Positions 43,193 to 50,746 of a stretch of DNA of 64,000 nucleotides are shown piece after piece. Numbering within the stretch: position 1 is the first letter of the stretch; every line of letters begins with the position of its first letter. A model generated the notes under the pieces. It did not search any database. It was not told the origin of the DNA and saw nothing but the letters and a program-made list of their open reading frames with translations. Position numbers and translations under genes: made by a program. The DNA lies in the NCBI GenBank assembly GCA_965267605.1, contig OZ254088.1, positions 1-64,000 of the forward strand. Reading direction: 5' to 3'. The stretch comes from G965267605 sp965267605. Its GTDB lineage: Bacteria; Bacteroidota; Bacteroidia; Flavobacteriales_E; Vicingaceae.

Positions 43193-44920
43193 ATGAAACA
43201 AGTACCATATATAAAGACCGGCCTCGCGCTAAACTCTCTCAGAGACTCGGGGTTTTCAATTGATTCAGCGATAGCAGAAACGGTTGATAATAGTATTGAA
43301 GCAAATGCCAACGAGATTGATATCCTCTTGACTCCAGGAGAAAGCGGGAAGAGGAAGCAGCTGGTTTCGTCAATAACGATAGTAGATGACGGTGAAGGAA
43401 TGACTTTAGATGTTCTCCAGAGCTATCCGCAATTAGGATACTCTACGCGTTATATGAGTACGAACACAATAGGGAAATTCGGAGTTGGAGCCAAGCTGGC
43501 TGCGATAAGTGTAGCAAAGCGATTCGATGTTTGGAGTAGGCGAGGTGAAGATGAACCTTGGCTGCATACTTACTTTGACCTAGATGAAATGATGCAGCAG
43601 GAGAAGGACGGGGGAAATTCGTTTGTACCAGTGCCGAAGGAACTCCGGTTACCTAAAGATTTGGGTAAGGACTTCAAGGAACCGAAGCAAGGAACAATCG
43701 TTCGATGGTCTGAAATAGACAGACTAGCTGCTGGAAAGCATGCTTCAAGTGTTCAGGAACTGACGGCTCAACTCAGCGGTGAGTTAGCTCGGATGTTTCG
43801 GTACTACATAAATGGCGGTATTGAACTACGTGTAAATGGTGAAAAACTTCAAGCATATGACCCATTATTTATGATGGAAACCAGCATGCAAAATCGCATA
43901 CTGAAAGACTATTATACGGAGTTGTGCAAGAAAGACGAAAGAGTCTCTGCTGAGAAGATTAAGAATCATTACGAACCTTATTTAGTAGCAGAAGAGGACA
44001 TTAAGATTGGTGGTTCTGTAGCGAGGCTGAGAATTACCCTATTTCCGGATGAAGTAGTTCGGAGAAGGGGGCAAGGAGGCGATACGCTAGCTACTAAATT
44101 GAAATTACAGCAGAATCAAGGAGCCATAAGTTTTGTTAGACTGAGTCGAGAAGTTTCTTACACGAACGTACCGAGAATATTCCCAAGGGGGGTTGATGAT
44201 GCGGATCGACACATTGGTATTGAAGTTTCTTTTAACCCGGAGCTGGATGAATACTTTGGTGTTAGGAATGTTAAGCGTGGAGTGGAACCAGATGGCGTAC
44301 TACGAAAGAAGATCCGTGATTTGCTGAAGGTTCATTTGAACAAGGCAAGGGCTTTGTTAGAGGAGGTATGGGGCAAAGCATCTAAAGAAAGCAAGAAACG
44401 ACACGGGGAGTATTCTGGTACTACTGAAGCTGCAGCTAAAGCCAATAAAACGATGCCTAAGGGAAGGGTATCAACAGACGCAACGGAACCTGCTGATAGA
44501 GCTTTAGATGATCTAGCTCGTGACGTTGTAGGGGATGATGAAAAAGCTCGACAATCTTATATAGCCAAGCATAAGGATAAACCATTCATTGTTGAAGAAG
44601 TAAATTTTCCAGGCAACAGTTTTGTTGATATTCAGCATCTCGCGAACCAGTTAATTATTCGAATTAATGAACGCCACCCATTTTTTCGAGAAGTATGGGA
44701 GCCAATCAAGAGTATATCCGAACAAGATCCAGGTGCCATTAGTGGAGAGGAGGCATTAAAGGTATGTAGAAGATCTCTGGAGGCCCTCACTTTGTTGCTT
44801 ATCAGTTACGGTAAGGCCACATCAATGAAGGAAGACCCAATTGAAGCTTATAATGACCTTACCAACTATTGGGGTATGTTCTTGAGTAACTTAATGAAAA
44901 CGGTAAAGGACACCGTGTAA
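43193..44920 (+). CDS. GHKL-fold ATPase (MORC/MutL/Hsp90-like), candidate conflict-system ATPase
   Basis: The 575-residue soluble protein has an N-terminal Bergerat ATP-binding fold. The N box is AIAETVDNSIEANANEIDI (Glu29, Asp32, Asn33), motif G1 is VDDGEGM (residues 65-70), and the G2 lid is GKFGVGAKLAAISVA (94-108). A middle S5/transducer-like part (about 200-400) includes FVRLSREVSYTNVP. The C-terminal 180 residues are helical and unassigned. Bacterial GHKL ATPases of MORC and MutL type occur in restriction-like and other conflict systems. No nuclease motif is visible here. The next gene starts 12 bases later and encodes a HEPN-like protein, so the two probably work together. Confidence 0.8.
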   Translation: MKQVPYIKTGLALNSLRDSGFSIDSAIAETVDNSIEANANEIDILLTPGESGKRKQLVSSITIVDDGEGMTLDVLQSYPQLGYSTRYMSTNTIGKFGVGAKLAAISVAKRFDVWSRRGEDEPWLHTYFDLDEMMQQEKDGGNSFVPVPKELRLPKDLGKDFKEPKQGTIVRWSEIDRLAAGKHASSVQELTAQLSGELARMFRYYINGGIELRVNGEKLQAYDPLFMMETSMQNRILKDYYTELCKKDERVSAEKIKNHYEPYLVAEEDIKIGGSVARLRITLFPDEVVRRRGQGGDTLATKLKLQQNQGAISFVRLSREVSYTNVPRIFPRGVDDADRHIGIEVSFNPELDEYFGVRNVKRGVEPDGVLRKKIRDLLKVHLNKARALLEEVWGKASKESKKRHGEYSGTTEAAAKANKTMPKGRVSTDATEPADRALDDLARDVVGDDEKARQSYIAKHKDKPFIVEEVNFPGNSFVDIQHLANQLIIRINERHPFFREVWEPIKSISEQDPGAISGEEALKVCRRSLEALTLLLISYGKATSMKEDPIEAYNDLTNYWGMFLSNLMKTVKDTV

Positions 44921-44932
44921 ACATATCTGAGA

Positions 44933-45715
44933 ATGGAACAGGATAGGGTTGAATTGGACGTTTTTGCTTATCGTTTGAGTGTATTGATGGCGACTCCTTG
45001 CCTAGGATATGTTGATATCTCGGAACACTTGATTGTAGCGTCCAGTTTGACCACTGTTGAGTTAAACACAATGGCGCATGATGACAGTGCTCTGTATTGT
45101 CGACCAGCATATGAATATGGGGCTGCTAAAGAAGAAACATTAAAACCTTTTGTACACGCACTCTCAAGGTTTTACTTCTTGTGGTCGGCATTTGAAAGGA
45201 CCGTGAAATCTATTGTCCCACCGGTTCTTCAGAAAAAGGGTGTTACACGCGCTGCTACCGCCTATCTGTATTCCTCATCTGATAGATGTTCGAGCAACAT
45301 GTTGTTAAACATCGCCACTGAGTTGAGAATAACGCTGGAAAAGTCTCCTTATCGGGATCAAATCAACAATGCCACTCGATTAACAAACGACAAAGCCGAA
45401 AATGGAGTAGCGATTGTTCTGGCTGCAGCGGTGAGGAACAGTATAGCACATGGTGATTTTCAAATCCCTGAGTCCGAGTACTATGGTGAGAGCGGTTCGA
45501 GTGATGTTTGCGAATTGATCAATACAGCTGGGTTCGGTGTTTTAGCAACTATTCAAACGATCTTAATTACCTCTCTGACGAACAATGAGGCAATCCAACC
45601 ATTGGGAACATTGATGTGGTGGGATGAGTGTGATGAAGTCGGGTTGCGGCAGGCACTGGTAAATGCTCATCGTAAGCACTTTGTTGACACGGATGAAACG
45701 GATTTTATCACGTGA
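44933..45715 (+). CDS. HEPN-like protein, candidate ribonuclease effector
   Basis: The 260-residue protein is largely helical. A HEPN-type RX4H motif lies in AAAVRNSIAHGDF (Arg168, Asn169, His173), the usual catalytic pair of HEPN ribonucleases, with the polar residue after Arg as in RNxxxH enzymes. The helix before it (about 76-98, ALSRFYFLWSAFERTVKSI) matches the supporting helix of HEPN folds. It follows the GHKL ATPase gene by 12 bases and is probably translated from the same mRNA. HEPN proteins commonly act as toxic effectors that cut RNA on phage infection. That role is an inference. The next promoter, for the methionine operon, starts four bases after the stop. Confidence 0.65.
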   Translation: MEQDRVELDVFAYRLSVLMATPCLGYVDISEHLIVASSLTTVELNTMAHDDSALYCRPAYEYGAAKEETLKPFVHALSRFYFLWSAFERTVKSIVPPVLQKKGVTRAATAYLYSSSDRCSSNMLLNIATELRITLEKSPYRDQINNATRLTNDKAENGVAIVLAAAVRNSIAHGDFQIPESEYYGESGSSDVCELINTAGFGVLATIQTILITSLTNNEAIQPLGTLMWWDECDEVGLRQALVNAHRKHFVDTDETDFIT

Positions 45716-45718
45716 TAC

Positions 45719-45750
45719 TTGCACAAAACAAAATTCTGTTGTTACATTTG
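45719..45750 (+). promoter_or_regulatory. Promoter of the methionine operon
   Basis: TTG (45719-45721), 21 bases, then TACATTTG (45743-45750) is a Bacteroidota-type promoter. Transcription would start near 45757, just before the SAM riboswitch. Confidence 0.7.
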
Positions 45751-45783
45751 TAGCTCAATTGCCCACCTCAGGGTTTGGCAGTT

Positions 45784-45925
45784 GTTTATAAAGAAGGAGT
45801 GAGAGATCAGGCTCTGTGACCTCCTGGCAACCCTTGTCCAACGTAGCAACTTTAGTTGCGAAGTTGGGCCAAACAAGTAAGGTGCCAATTCCTGACTCCC
45901 GGAAAGAGACCGGGGAACTATAAAC
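45784..45925 (+). promoter_or_regulatory. SAM (S-box, SAM-I type) riboswitch
   Basis: The aptamer is closed by GTTTATA (45784-45790) and TATAAAC (45919-45925). Between them are GTGAGAGATCAGGCTCTGTGA, CTGGCAACCC and AAGGTGCCAATTCC, the conserved core segments of SAM-I riboswitches, and a final CCCGG / CCGGG hairpin. It binds S-adenosylmethionine and normally switches off methionine genes when SAM is plentiful. It precedes metX, hom, an osmC-family gene and metZ. Confidence 0.88.
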
Positions 45926-45940
45926 TTAACTGCTAATAAC

Positions 45941-46111
45941 ATGACAAGTTTAACTTCAGGTATCAGTCAACGTAGCTCTATACAAGAGCTTGGACAGGCA
46001 ATTCAGTCAACTAGCGTAGTTGACTACATTTCTATCATCATTTCTGAAAGGCACAACGCCATGTCCGCCCGGACGGTACGGACGGAGTGTTGGTGCTGTT
46101 GCTGTCACTAG
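45941..46111 (+). CDS. Cysteine-rich leader peptide between the SAM riboswitch and metX
   Basis: This 56-codon ORF begins at ATG 45941, 16 bases after the riboswitch, and ends ARTVRTECWCCCCH then TAG. It carries five cysteine codons in the last seven, in the order TGT TGG TGC TGT TGC TGT CAC. A shorter start (46061, MSARTVRTE) would keep only the end. A long imperfect stem (46111-46186) begins at the stop codon. Clustered codons for one amino acid before a hairpin are the mark of a translation-coupled attenuator, here suggesting that charged tRNA-Cys gates the sulfur-assimilation genes. No other known function fits. Not described for this locus as far as I know. Confidence 0.6.
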   Translation: MTSLTSGISQRSSIQELGQAIQSTSVVDYISIIISERHNAMSARTVRTECWCCCCH

Positions 46112-46186
46112 GGCAGGCGCTCATAGTAGCTGTCGTGCGTAGTGATCTCAACAGATCATTCCTCTTTCGATAGTAGTGCGCTGCCC
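46111..46186 (+). promoter_or_regulatory. Long imperfect hairpin after the cysteine-rich leader ORF
   Basis: GGGCAGGCGC (46111-46120) pairs with GCGCTGCCC (46178-46186) with one bulged base. Inside, TGATCT (46143-46148) pairs with AGATCA (46153-46158). Its base starts at the leader stop codon, so ribosome stalling on the Cys codons could change folding. Candidate attenuator or antiterminator. Confidence 0.5.
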
Positions 46187-46195
46187 TGAGCTAAC

Positions 46196-46245
46196 GCTTT
46201 GTCGTTTCTCGAGTCCCTGCTTCGTAGCCTCGAAATGACAAAAGC
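46196..46245. repeat. Palindromic element upstream of metX
   Basis: GCTTTGTC (46196-46203) and GACAAAAGC (46237-46245) pair outside a core CGTTTCTCGAG ... CCTCGAAAT. It is an inverted copy of the element family found inside hom and at 50747-50806. Confidence 0.75.
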
Positions 46246-46294
46246 TTCTAAAGCTCTTGACTATCCCTATACCAACTTTTTGAATTGATTAGAA

Positions 46295-47386
46295 ATGAAA
46301 ACACTCACATACAAATACGAAAAGCCATTTAAACTCGAGAAGGGAGGAACGCTCCCCGAACTGGAATTGGCATACACCACACTGGGCAACCTTAATGCAG
46401 ATAAGTCCAACGTGGTTTGGATCACACACGCACTCACCGCCAACGCGGATGCTTCTGACTGGTGGTCGGGACTGGTAGGCCTTGGAAAGCTCTACAATCC
46501 CCAGGAACACTTCATCGTGTGCGTTAACGTACCTGGCTCTCACTACGGATCAACAGGTCCGCTGTCTAAGAATCCGGATACCGGTTCTCCATACTACCGC
46601 AACTTCCCGGAGCTGTCTATCCGTGACATCGTTCGCGGACTGGACCTCCTTCGTGAGAAGTTAGGCATCAGCAAGATCCAAACGCTGATCGGTGGAAGCA
46701 TAGGTGGTCAGCAGGCCATCGAATGGGCCATCCAGCAACCGGAAGTTTTTGACAACCTGGTGCTACTGGCAACCAATGCCAAGCATTCACCCTGGGGTGT
46801 AGCGTTCAATGAAAGCCAGCGTTTGGCCATTCAGGCAGACCGCACCTTCTACGCCAACGATGCCAACGGTGGACTCAAAGGTTTGAAGGCGGCACGGTCT
46901 ATCGCCCTACTTAGTTATCGCTCAGGTGAGGCATACAACAGTACGCAGCCGTCTGACAATAACCTGGATGATCAACCGGCTTCAACGTACCAACGCTACC
47001 AGGGCGATAAACTGGTCAACCGGTTCAATGCCTACAGCTACTGGTATTTGTCTAAGACCATGGACAGTCACGATGTGGGCAGAGACCGTGGAGGTATTGC
47101 CAATGCATTGCAACAGGTAGTAGCCAAAACACTGGTCATTGCCATTACGGAAGATATCCTCTTCCCACCGGCAGACAGTCAGGAACTGGCAAAGCATATT
47201 CCAAACGCACAGTATGCTGAGATCAGTTCCAAATTCGGTCATGATGGATTCCTGATCGAGTCGAAACAGATAGAAGAACAGATTATAAATTTTACAACGG
47301 GCCGCCCTTCGACAGGCTCAGGACAACCCGTTTTTAAGAATGATGGTGACATCGAAAAACTATTGAGCTATGAGTTCCTCAACTAA
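46295..47386 (+). CDS. metX: Homoserine O-acetyltransferase (MetX)
   Basis: The 363-residue cytoplasmic alpha/beta hydrolase activates homoserine, from acetyl-CoA or another acyl donor, for direct sulfhydrylation in methionine synthesis. Motifs seen: THALTANAD (oxyanion region), the nucleophile elbow LIGGSIGGQQAIEWA, the acid residue in ITEDILFPP and the catalytic His in KFGHDGFL. Acetyl versus succinyl preference cannot be read from the sequence. Residues about 335-346 (TTGRPSTGSGQPVF) are encoded by a palindromic repeat (47296-47332) near the C-terminus, after the catalytic His. The stop overlaps the hom start by 17 bases. Expression is likely under the SAM riboswitch and the leader ORF. 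Confidence 0.92.
   Translation: MKTLTYKYEKPFKLEKGGTLPELELAYTTLGNLNADKSNVVWITHALTANADASDWWSGLVGLGKLYNPQEHFIVCVNVPGSHYGSTGPLSKNPDTGSPYYRNFPELSIRDIVRGLDLLREKLGISKIQTLIGGSIGGQQAIEWAIQQPEVFDNLVLLATNAKHSPWGVAFNESQRLAIQADRTFYANDANGGLKGLKAARSIALLSYRSGEAYNSTQPSDNNLDDQPASTYQRYQGDKLVNRFNAYSYWYLSKTMDSHDVGRDRGGIANALQQVVAKTLVIAITEDILFPPADSQELAKHIPNAQYAEISSKFGHDGFLIESKQIEEQIINFTTGRPSTGSGQPVFKNDGDIEKLLSYEFLN
47296..47332. repeat. Palindromic repeat inside the metX C-terminus
   Basis: AACGGG (47296-47301) and CCCGTT (47327-47332) enclose CCCTTCGACAGGCTCAGG. It is in frame and encodes GRPSTGSGQP. It belongs to a family of short palindromes with a CTTCGACAGGCTCAGG core that also occur between genes. Confidence 0.7.
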
Positions 47387-49001
47387 CAAACTAGGATTCT
47401 TCGGATTCGGATGTGTAGGTGAAGGTACCTACGAGATATTGAAGAAGAGAGAAGGAAGTACAACCACTGATGAGTTGTCACTTCGAGGCCGCGAACAAAG
47501 TGAAGCGGGGACTCGAGAAGCGAACAACTCAATAGCAGAAAATGACGAGGTGTCTATTTCTCGAGTCCCTGCTACGCAGCCTCGAAATGACACCTCTCGC
47601 AAAGCAGCAAACGTGGCTGACTTCAAAAAGGCAGTCATCAAAAACCCAGAGAAAGAACGCATTTTGCCATCTGAGTACTTCACCACAGTTGGAGAAGAGA
47701 TCCTTTCAGATCCGGAGATCGGTACAATTGCAGAATTGATCGATGGTGCTGATGAGGCATACGAGATCGTTCGCAATGCGCTGTACAACGGAAAAGATGT
47801 GGTATCCGCCAATAAGAAGATGATCGCGGAAAACTTCGCGAAGTTGATTCAGCTACAAGGAAGAACGGGTAGAAAATTGCTGTATGAAGCGTCCGCTTGT
47901 GGTTCAATCCCCATCATCAGAACGCTGGATGCACATTTCGGAAACGAGAAGATCCGTTCCATCTCGGGCATCTTCAATGGTTCGTCCAACTTCATTCTTA
48001 CCAAGCTGATGAACGCTGCACCGCCCTCGGAGACCCTTCGAGTCCCTGCTGGTAAGGACCAGCAGCCTCAGGGTGACACCTCAGGCGGGCAGGCTCGAAG
48101 TGACAACTTTGTTGAATTGGATACGGATGAGCTGTCATATCGAGGGCGCGAACAAAGTGAAGCGTGGACTCGAGAAACCGATGTTTCATCGGTTCACGAG
48201 CACAGCTCCAATGACAAGGTCGCGAGCTATATAGACAACGAATCCACTTCAGAGAAAGTCACTTTCGCCTCAGTACTCAAGGAAGCCCAAGACCTTGGAT
48301 TTGCGGAGACGGATCCTACGTTAGACATCGAAGGATACGATCCATCTTATAAGCTCGTGATCCTGATCGCGCATGCTTTCGGACAGATCATCAAGCCATC
48401 TGACGTGGTGCGTTTCGGCATCTCCAACATAGCGGAGTCAGACATCCAGTTCGCCAGGGACAATAACCTGAAGATCAAACAAATTGCCCAGGCGGTACTG
48501 TTGGATGACAACAACCTGCAGGTAACCGTAATGCCTCAGTTTGTGTTCCCGGACAGTCAGCTCTACCATGTAGATTATGAGTTCAACGCGGTGAATATCC
48601 AGCCTGAGTTTGCAGATGCCCAGTTTCTTTATGGTAAGGGTGCCGGCAGTCTGCCAACCGGTTCGGCTGTGGTGGCTGACCTGGATGCACTCAAAAGAGG
48701 AGAGCACTATCGTTACGAGAAGTTGAAGGATTCAAAGAACAACTTTTCGATTAACGAAGGCTTGAACCTAGAGGTCTATATCGGATACAAAAACGCGAAG
48801 GACATCGATGGCCTGGACATAGGGAACATTTCATATATCAACGAGCTGGATGATAGAAAATACCTCGTTGCGCAGGTGGATGCCCGAAAGCTGAATGCCA
48901 TTTCTTCGGAAGCAAGACAGCGCGGATTGTTTGTCGCTTTCACAGGGAATAGTAGATTGGTTCCTAAACGAACGTCTAACCGAAAGTTAAGAGTAGCATG
49001 A
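47370..49001 (+). CDS. hom: Homoserine dehydrogenase carrying four in-frame palindromic elements
   Basis: This 543-residue enzyme reduces aspartate semialdehyde to homoserine with NAD(P)H, giving the MetX substrate. Family motifs: GFFGFGCVGEG (residues 9-19), VVSANKKMIAE, FNGSSNFILTK, DPTLDIEGYDPSYKLVIL. The usual length is roughly 400-430 residues. The excess is two segments, residues about 35-76 (SLRGREQSEAGTRE ... SRVPATQPRNDT) and about 215-290 (PSETLRVPAGKDQQP ... SYRGREQSEAWTRE), translated from palindromic DNA elements. Both lie at positions where other enzymes have short loops, so activity may survive. No ACT domain was seen. It overlaps metX by 17 bases and the osmC-family gene by four. 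Confidence 0.88.
   Translation: MSSSTNKLGFFGFGCVGEGTYEILKKREGSTTTDELSLRGREQSEAGTREANNSIAENDEVSISRVPATQPRNDTSRKAANVADFKKAVIKNPEKERILPSEYFTTVGEEILSDPEIGTIAELIDGADEAYEIVRNALYNGKDVVSANKKMIAENFAKLIQLQGRTGRKLLYEASACGSIPIIRTLDAHFGNEKIRSISGIFNGSSNFILTKLMNAAPPSETLRVPAGKDQQPQGDTSGGQARSDNFVELDTDELSYRGREQSEAWTRETDVSSVHEHSSNDKVASYIDNESTSEKVTFASVLKEAQDLGFAETDPTLDIEGYDPSYKLVILIAHAFGQIIKPSDVVRFGISNIAESDIQFARDNNLKIKQIAQAVLLDDNNLQVTVMPQFVFPDSQLYHVDYEFNAVNIQPEFADAQFLYGKGAGSLPTGSAVVADLDALKRGEHYRYEKLKDSKNNFSINEGLNLEVYIGYKNAKDIDGLDIGNISYINELDDRKYLVAQVDARKLNAISSEARQRGLFVAFTGNSRLVPKRTSNRKLRVA
47472..47530. repeat. Palindromic element 1 inside hom
   Basis: Arms GAGTTGT (47472-47478) and ACAACTC (47524-47530) enclose CACTTCGAG, a variable GC-rich loop and GGGGACTCGAG. 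In frame, it encodes ELSLRGREQSEAGTREANNS. Confidence 0.75.
47547..47596. repeat. Palindromic element 2 inside hom (inverted orientation)
   Basis: Arms GAGGTGTC (47547-47554) and GACACCTC (47589-47596) enclose TATTTCTCGAGTCC, CTGCTACGCAG and CCTCGAAAT. In frame, it encodes EVSISRVPATQPRNDTS. Confidence 0.78.
48033..48074. repeat. Palindromic element 3 inside hom (inverted orientation)
   Basis: Arms ACCCT (48033-48037) and AGGGT (48070-48074) enclose TCGAGTCC, then an apical perfect hairpin CTGCTGGT-AAGG-ACCAGCAG (48046-48065), then CCTC. In frame within hom. Confidence 0.7.
48129..48208. repeat. Palindromic element 4 inside hom
   Basis: Arms GAGCTGT (48129-48135) and ACAGCTC (48202-48208) enclose CATATCGAG, the same inner loop as element 1, GTGGACTCGAG, and an extra hairpin AACCGATG-TTT-CATCGGTT. 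In frame, it encodes ELSYRGREQSEAWTRE and beyond. Confidence 0.75.
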
Positions 49002-49420
49002 GCGTAACATTAGTCAAGAAAAAGGAGTCGGTTGACTTCGAGATCACCAACAACACCGGCAGCGTGATCCATTCCGGGGCCTCACCAGACCTCGGTGGTG
49101 CAGGAACAAATTTCCGTCCCATGGATACCGTATTGGCCGGGTTGGCAGGATGTAGTTCTGTGGATGTTTGTCTGGTTTTGGGCAAGCAAAGACAACCCAT
49201 CGATTCGCTTGTAATTAAGGTTGATAGTGTGCGAACCGATACGGTACCTGCAGTGTTCGAGAAGATCACTTTGAACTTCGAACTTCTGGGAGACATCGAT
49301 CCCGCCAAGTTGCAACGGGCAGTCGATCTGAGCGTGAACAAGTATTGCTCAGTCGCAGCGATGTTGCACAAAACAGCCGACATCTCCTACACCATTAAAC
49401 TCAACGGAAATGAGTTATAA
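48998..49420 (+). CDS. OsmC-family protein
   Basis: The 140-residue OsmC/Ohr-fold protein carries GAGTNFRPMDTVLAGLAGCSSVDV with the conserved Cys, and a second Cys in VNKYCSVAAMLHK. OsmC and Ohr proteins reduce organic hydroperoxides through this Cys pair. Its role within a methionine operon is unproven; it may protect reactive sulfur intermediates. It starts inside the hom stop (ATGA overlap of four bases) and overlaps metZ by 11, so the four genes are tightly coupled. Confidence 0.88.
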   Translation: MSVTLVKKKESVDFEITNNTGSVIHSGASPDLGGAGTNFRPMDTVLAGLAGCSSVDVCLVLGKQRQPIDSLVIKVDSVRTDTVPAVFEKITLNFELLGDIDPAKLQRAVDLSVNKYCSVAAMLHKTADISYTIKLNGNEL

Positions 49421-50573
49421 GAATTTCGAGACTGCGGCCATTCGCACGCAATCTGAACGTTCACAATTCAATGAGCACAGTACGCCATTGCATTTAACCA
49501 GCAGCTTCGTCTTTGACGATGCCGAGCAGATGCGTGCCATGTTTGCCGATGAAATTGACGGCAACATCTATAGCCGTTTTTCCAATCCAAACGTCAACGA
49601 GCTCGTTGAGAAGATGGCCAGATTGGAGGGTACTGAAAGCGGTTGGGCAACGGCTACAGGAATGGCCGCGGTCTTCACCACCTTTGGTGCACTTCTGGAA
49701 AGCGGTGACCATGTGTTGAGTTGTCGTTCTGTGTTTGGATCTACCCACAACCTGTTCACCAAGATTCTACCGAAGTGGCAGATCTCGCACACATATGTAG
49801 ACATCAACGATACGGACAGTTGGGCGGCCGGGGTGCAGGAGAATACCAGGATGCTCTTCATCGAAACCCCTTCCAATCCAGGGCTGGATATCATTGATCT
49901 GGAATGGGCAGGAAAGTTTGCCAGGGAGCATGGATTGTTGTTGGTAGTCGACAACTGTTTTGCTACCCCATACCTGCAGAGACCAGCAGAATTTGGTGCG
50001 GACATTATCATTCATTCCGCCACCAAGTTCATGGATGGTCAGGGCCGTGTGCTCGGGGGAGTCATCCTTGCTTCAAACGAAATTGTAGATCAGTTGCAGG
50101 CCTTCGCACGTCATGCCGGACCGGCAATGAGTCCGTTTAACGCATGGGTGATATCGAAGAGTTTGGAAACCCTTGCGGTAAGGATGGATCGTCATTGTGA
50201 CAATGCCGAGAAGCTGGCGGAGTTCCTGTCAACGCGTTCAGGGGTAAAGCAAGTAAAATACCCCTTCCGCGCAGATCACCCGAAGCATGACATTGCCCGC
50301 AAGCAGATGAAAAGAGGTGGCGGCCTCGTTGTCTTTGAAGTGGATAATGTAGAACTCGGCCGCAAGTTTGTGGACGCGTTGAAGATGTGTTCTATCACCG
50401 CCAATTTGGGAGACACCCGAACGATCGTTACCCATCCGGCAAGCACTACTCACTCCAAGTTAGAGGAAGAAGACCGACTTGCTGTGGGTATCACTCCGGG
50501 TTTGATTCGTGTTTCCTGCGGCCTTGAGAATATCGAGGACATCATCGCAGACATTGATCAGGCTTTAGGATAG
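49410..50573 (+). CDS. metZ: O-succinyl/acetylhomoserine sulfhydrylase (MetZ-like PLP enzyme)
   Basis: The 387-residue cystathionine-gamma family enzyme joins an activated homoserine to sulfide to give homocysteine. PLP motifs: YSRFSNPNVNELVEKMA, the Asp in LLVVDNCFATP, the Schiff-base Lys in HSATKFMDGQGRVLGG and the C-terminal TRTIVTHPASTTHSKL region. The alternative reading, a cystathionine synthase or lyase of the same fold, is less likely given the context with MetX. It is the last gene of the operon, followed by a perfect hairpin at 50577. Confidence 0.9.
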   Translation: MSYKNFETAAIRTQSERSQFNEHSTPLHLTSSFVFDDAEQMRAMFADEIDGNIYSRFSNPNVNELVEKMARLEGTESGWATATGMAAVFTTFGALLESGDHVLSCRSVFGSTHNLFTKILPKWQISHTYVDINDTDSWAAGVQENTRMLFIETPSNPGLDIIDLEWAGKFAREHGLLLVVDNCFATPYLQRPAEFGADIIIHSATKFMDGQGRVLGGVILASNEIVDQLQAFARHAGPAMSPFNAWVISKSLETLAVRMDRHCDNAEKLAEFLSTRSGVKQVKYPFRADHPKHDIARKQMKRGGGLVVFEVDNVELGRKFVDALKMCSITANLGDTRTIVTHPASTTHSKLEEEDRLAVGITPGLIRVSCGLENIEDIIADIDQALG

Positions 50574-50576
50574 GAT

Positions 50577-50612
50577 GTTCATTTTCTTTGGAAGGGCTCA
50601 AAGAAAATGAAC
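50577..50612. repeat. Perfect hairpin directly after metZ
   Basis: GTTCATTTTCTTTG (50577-50590) and CAAAGAAAATGAAC (50599-50612) form a 14-base stem with an 8-base loop, starting three bases after the metZ stop. Similar palindromes are common between genes in Bacteroidota. It may stabilise or end the transcript. Confidence 0.7.
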
Positions 50613-50746
50613 CAAAAGAAACGCCCATGTCTCCATCCAAGATCATTTTCGCTACCGCGAAAACCGCTTGCTGGGTGCTGAAAGCCCTCCGGGTCTTTCG
50701 GGTGCACACCAGCCGCTTGCTTGCGGATGGAGAAGTTGAGGTCTGA

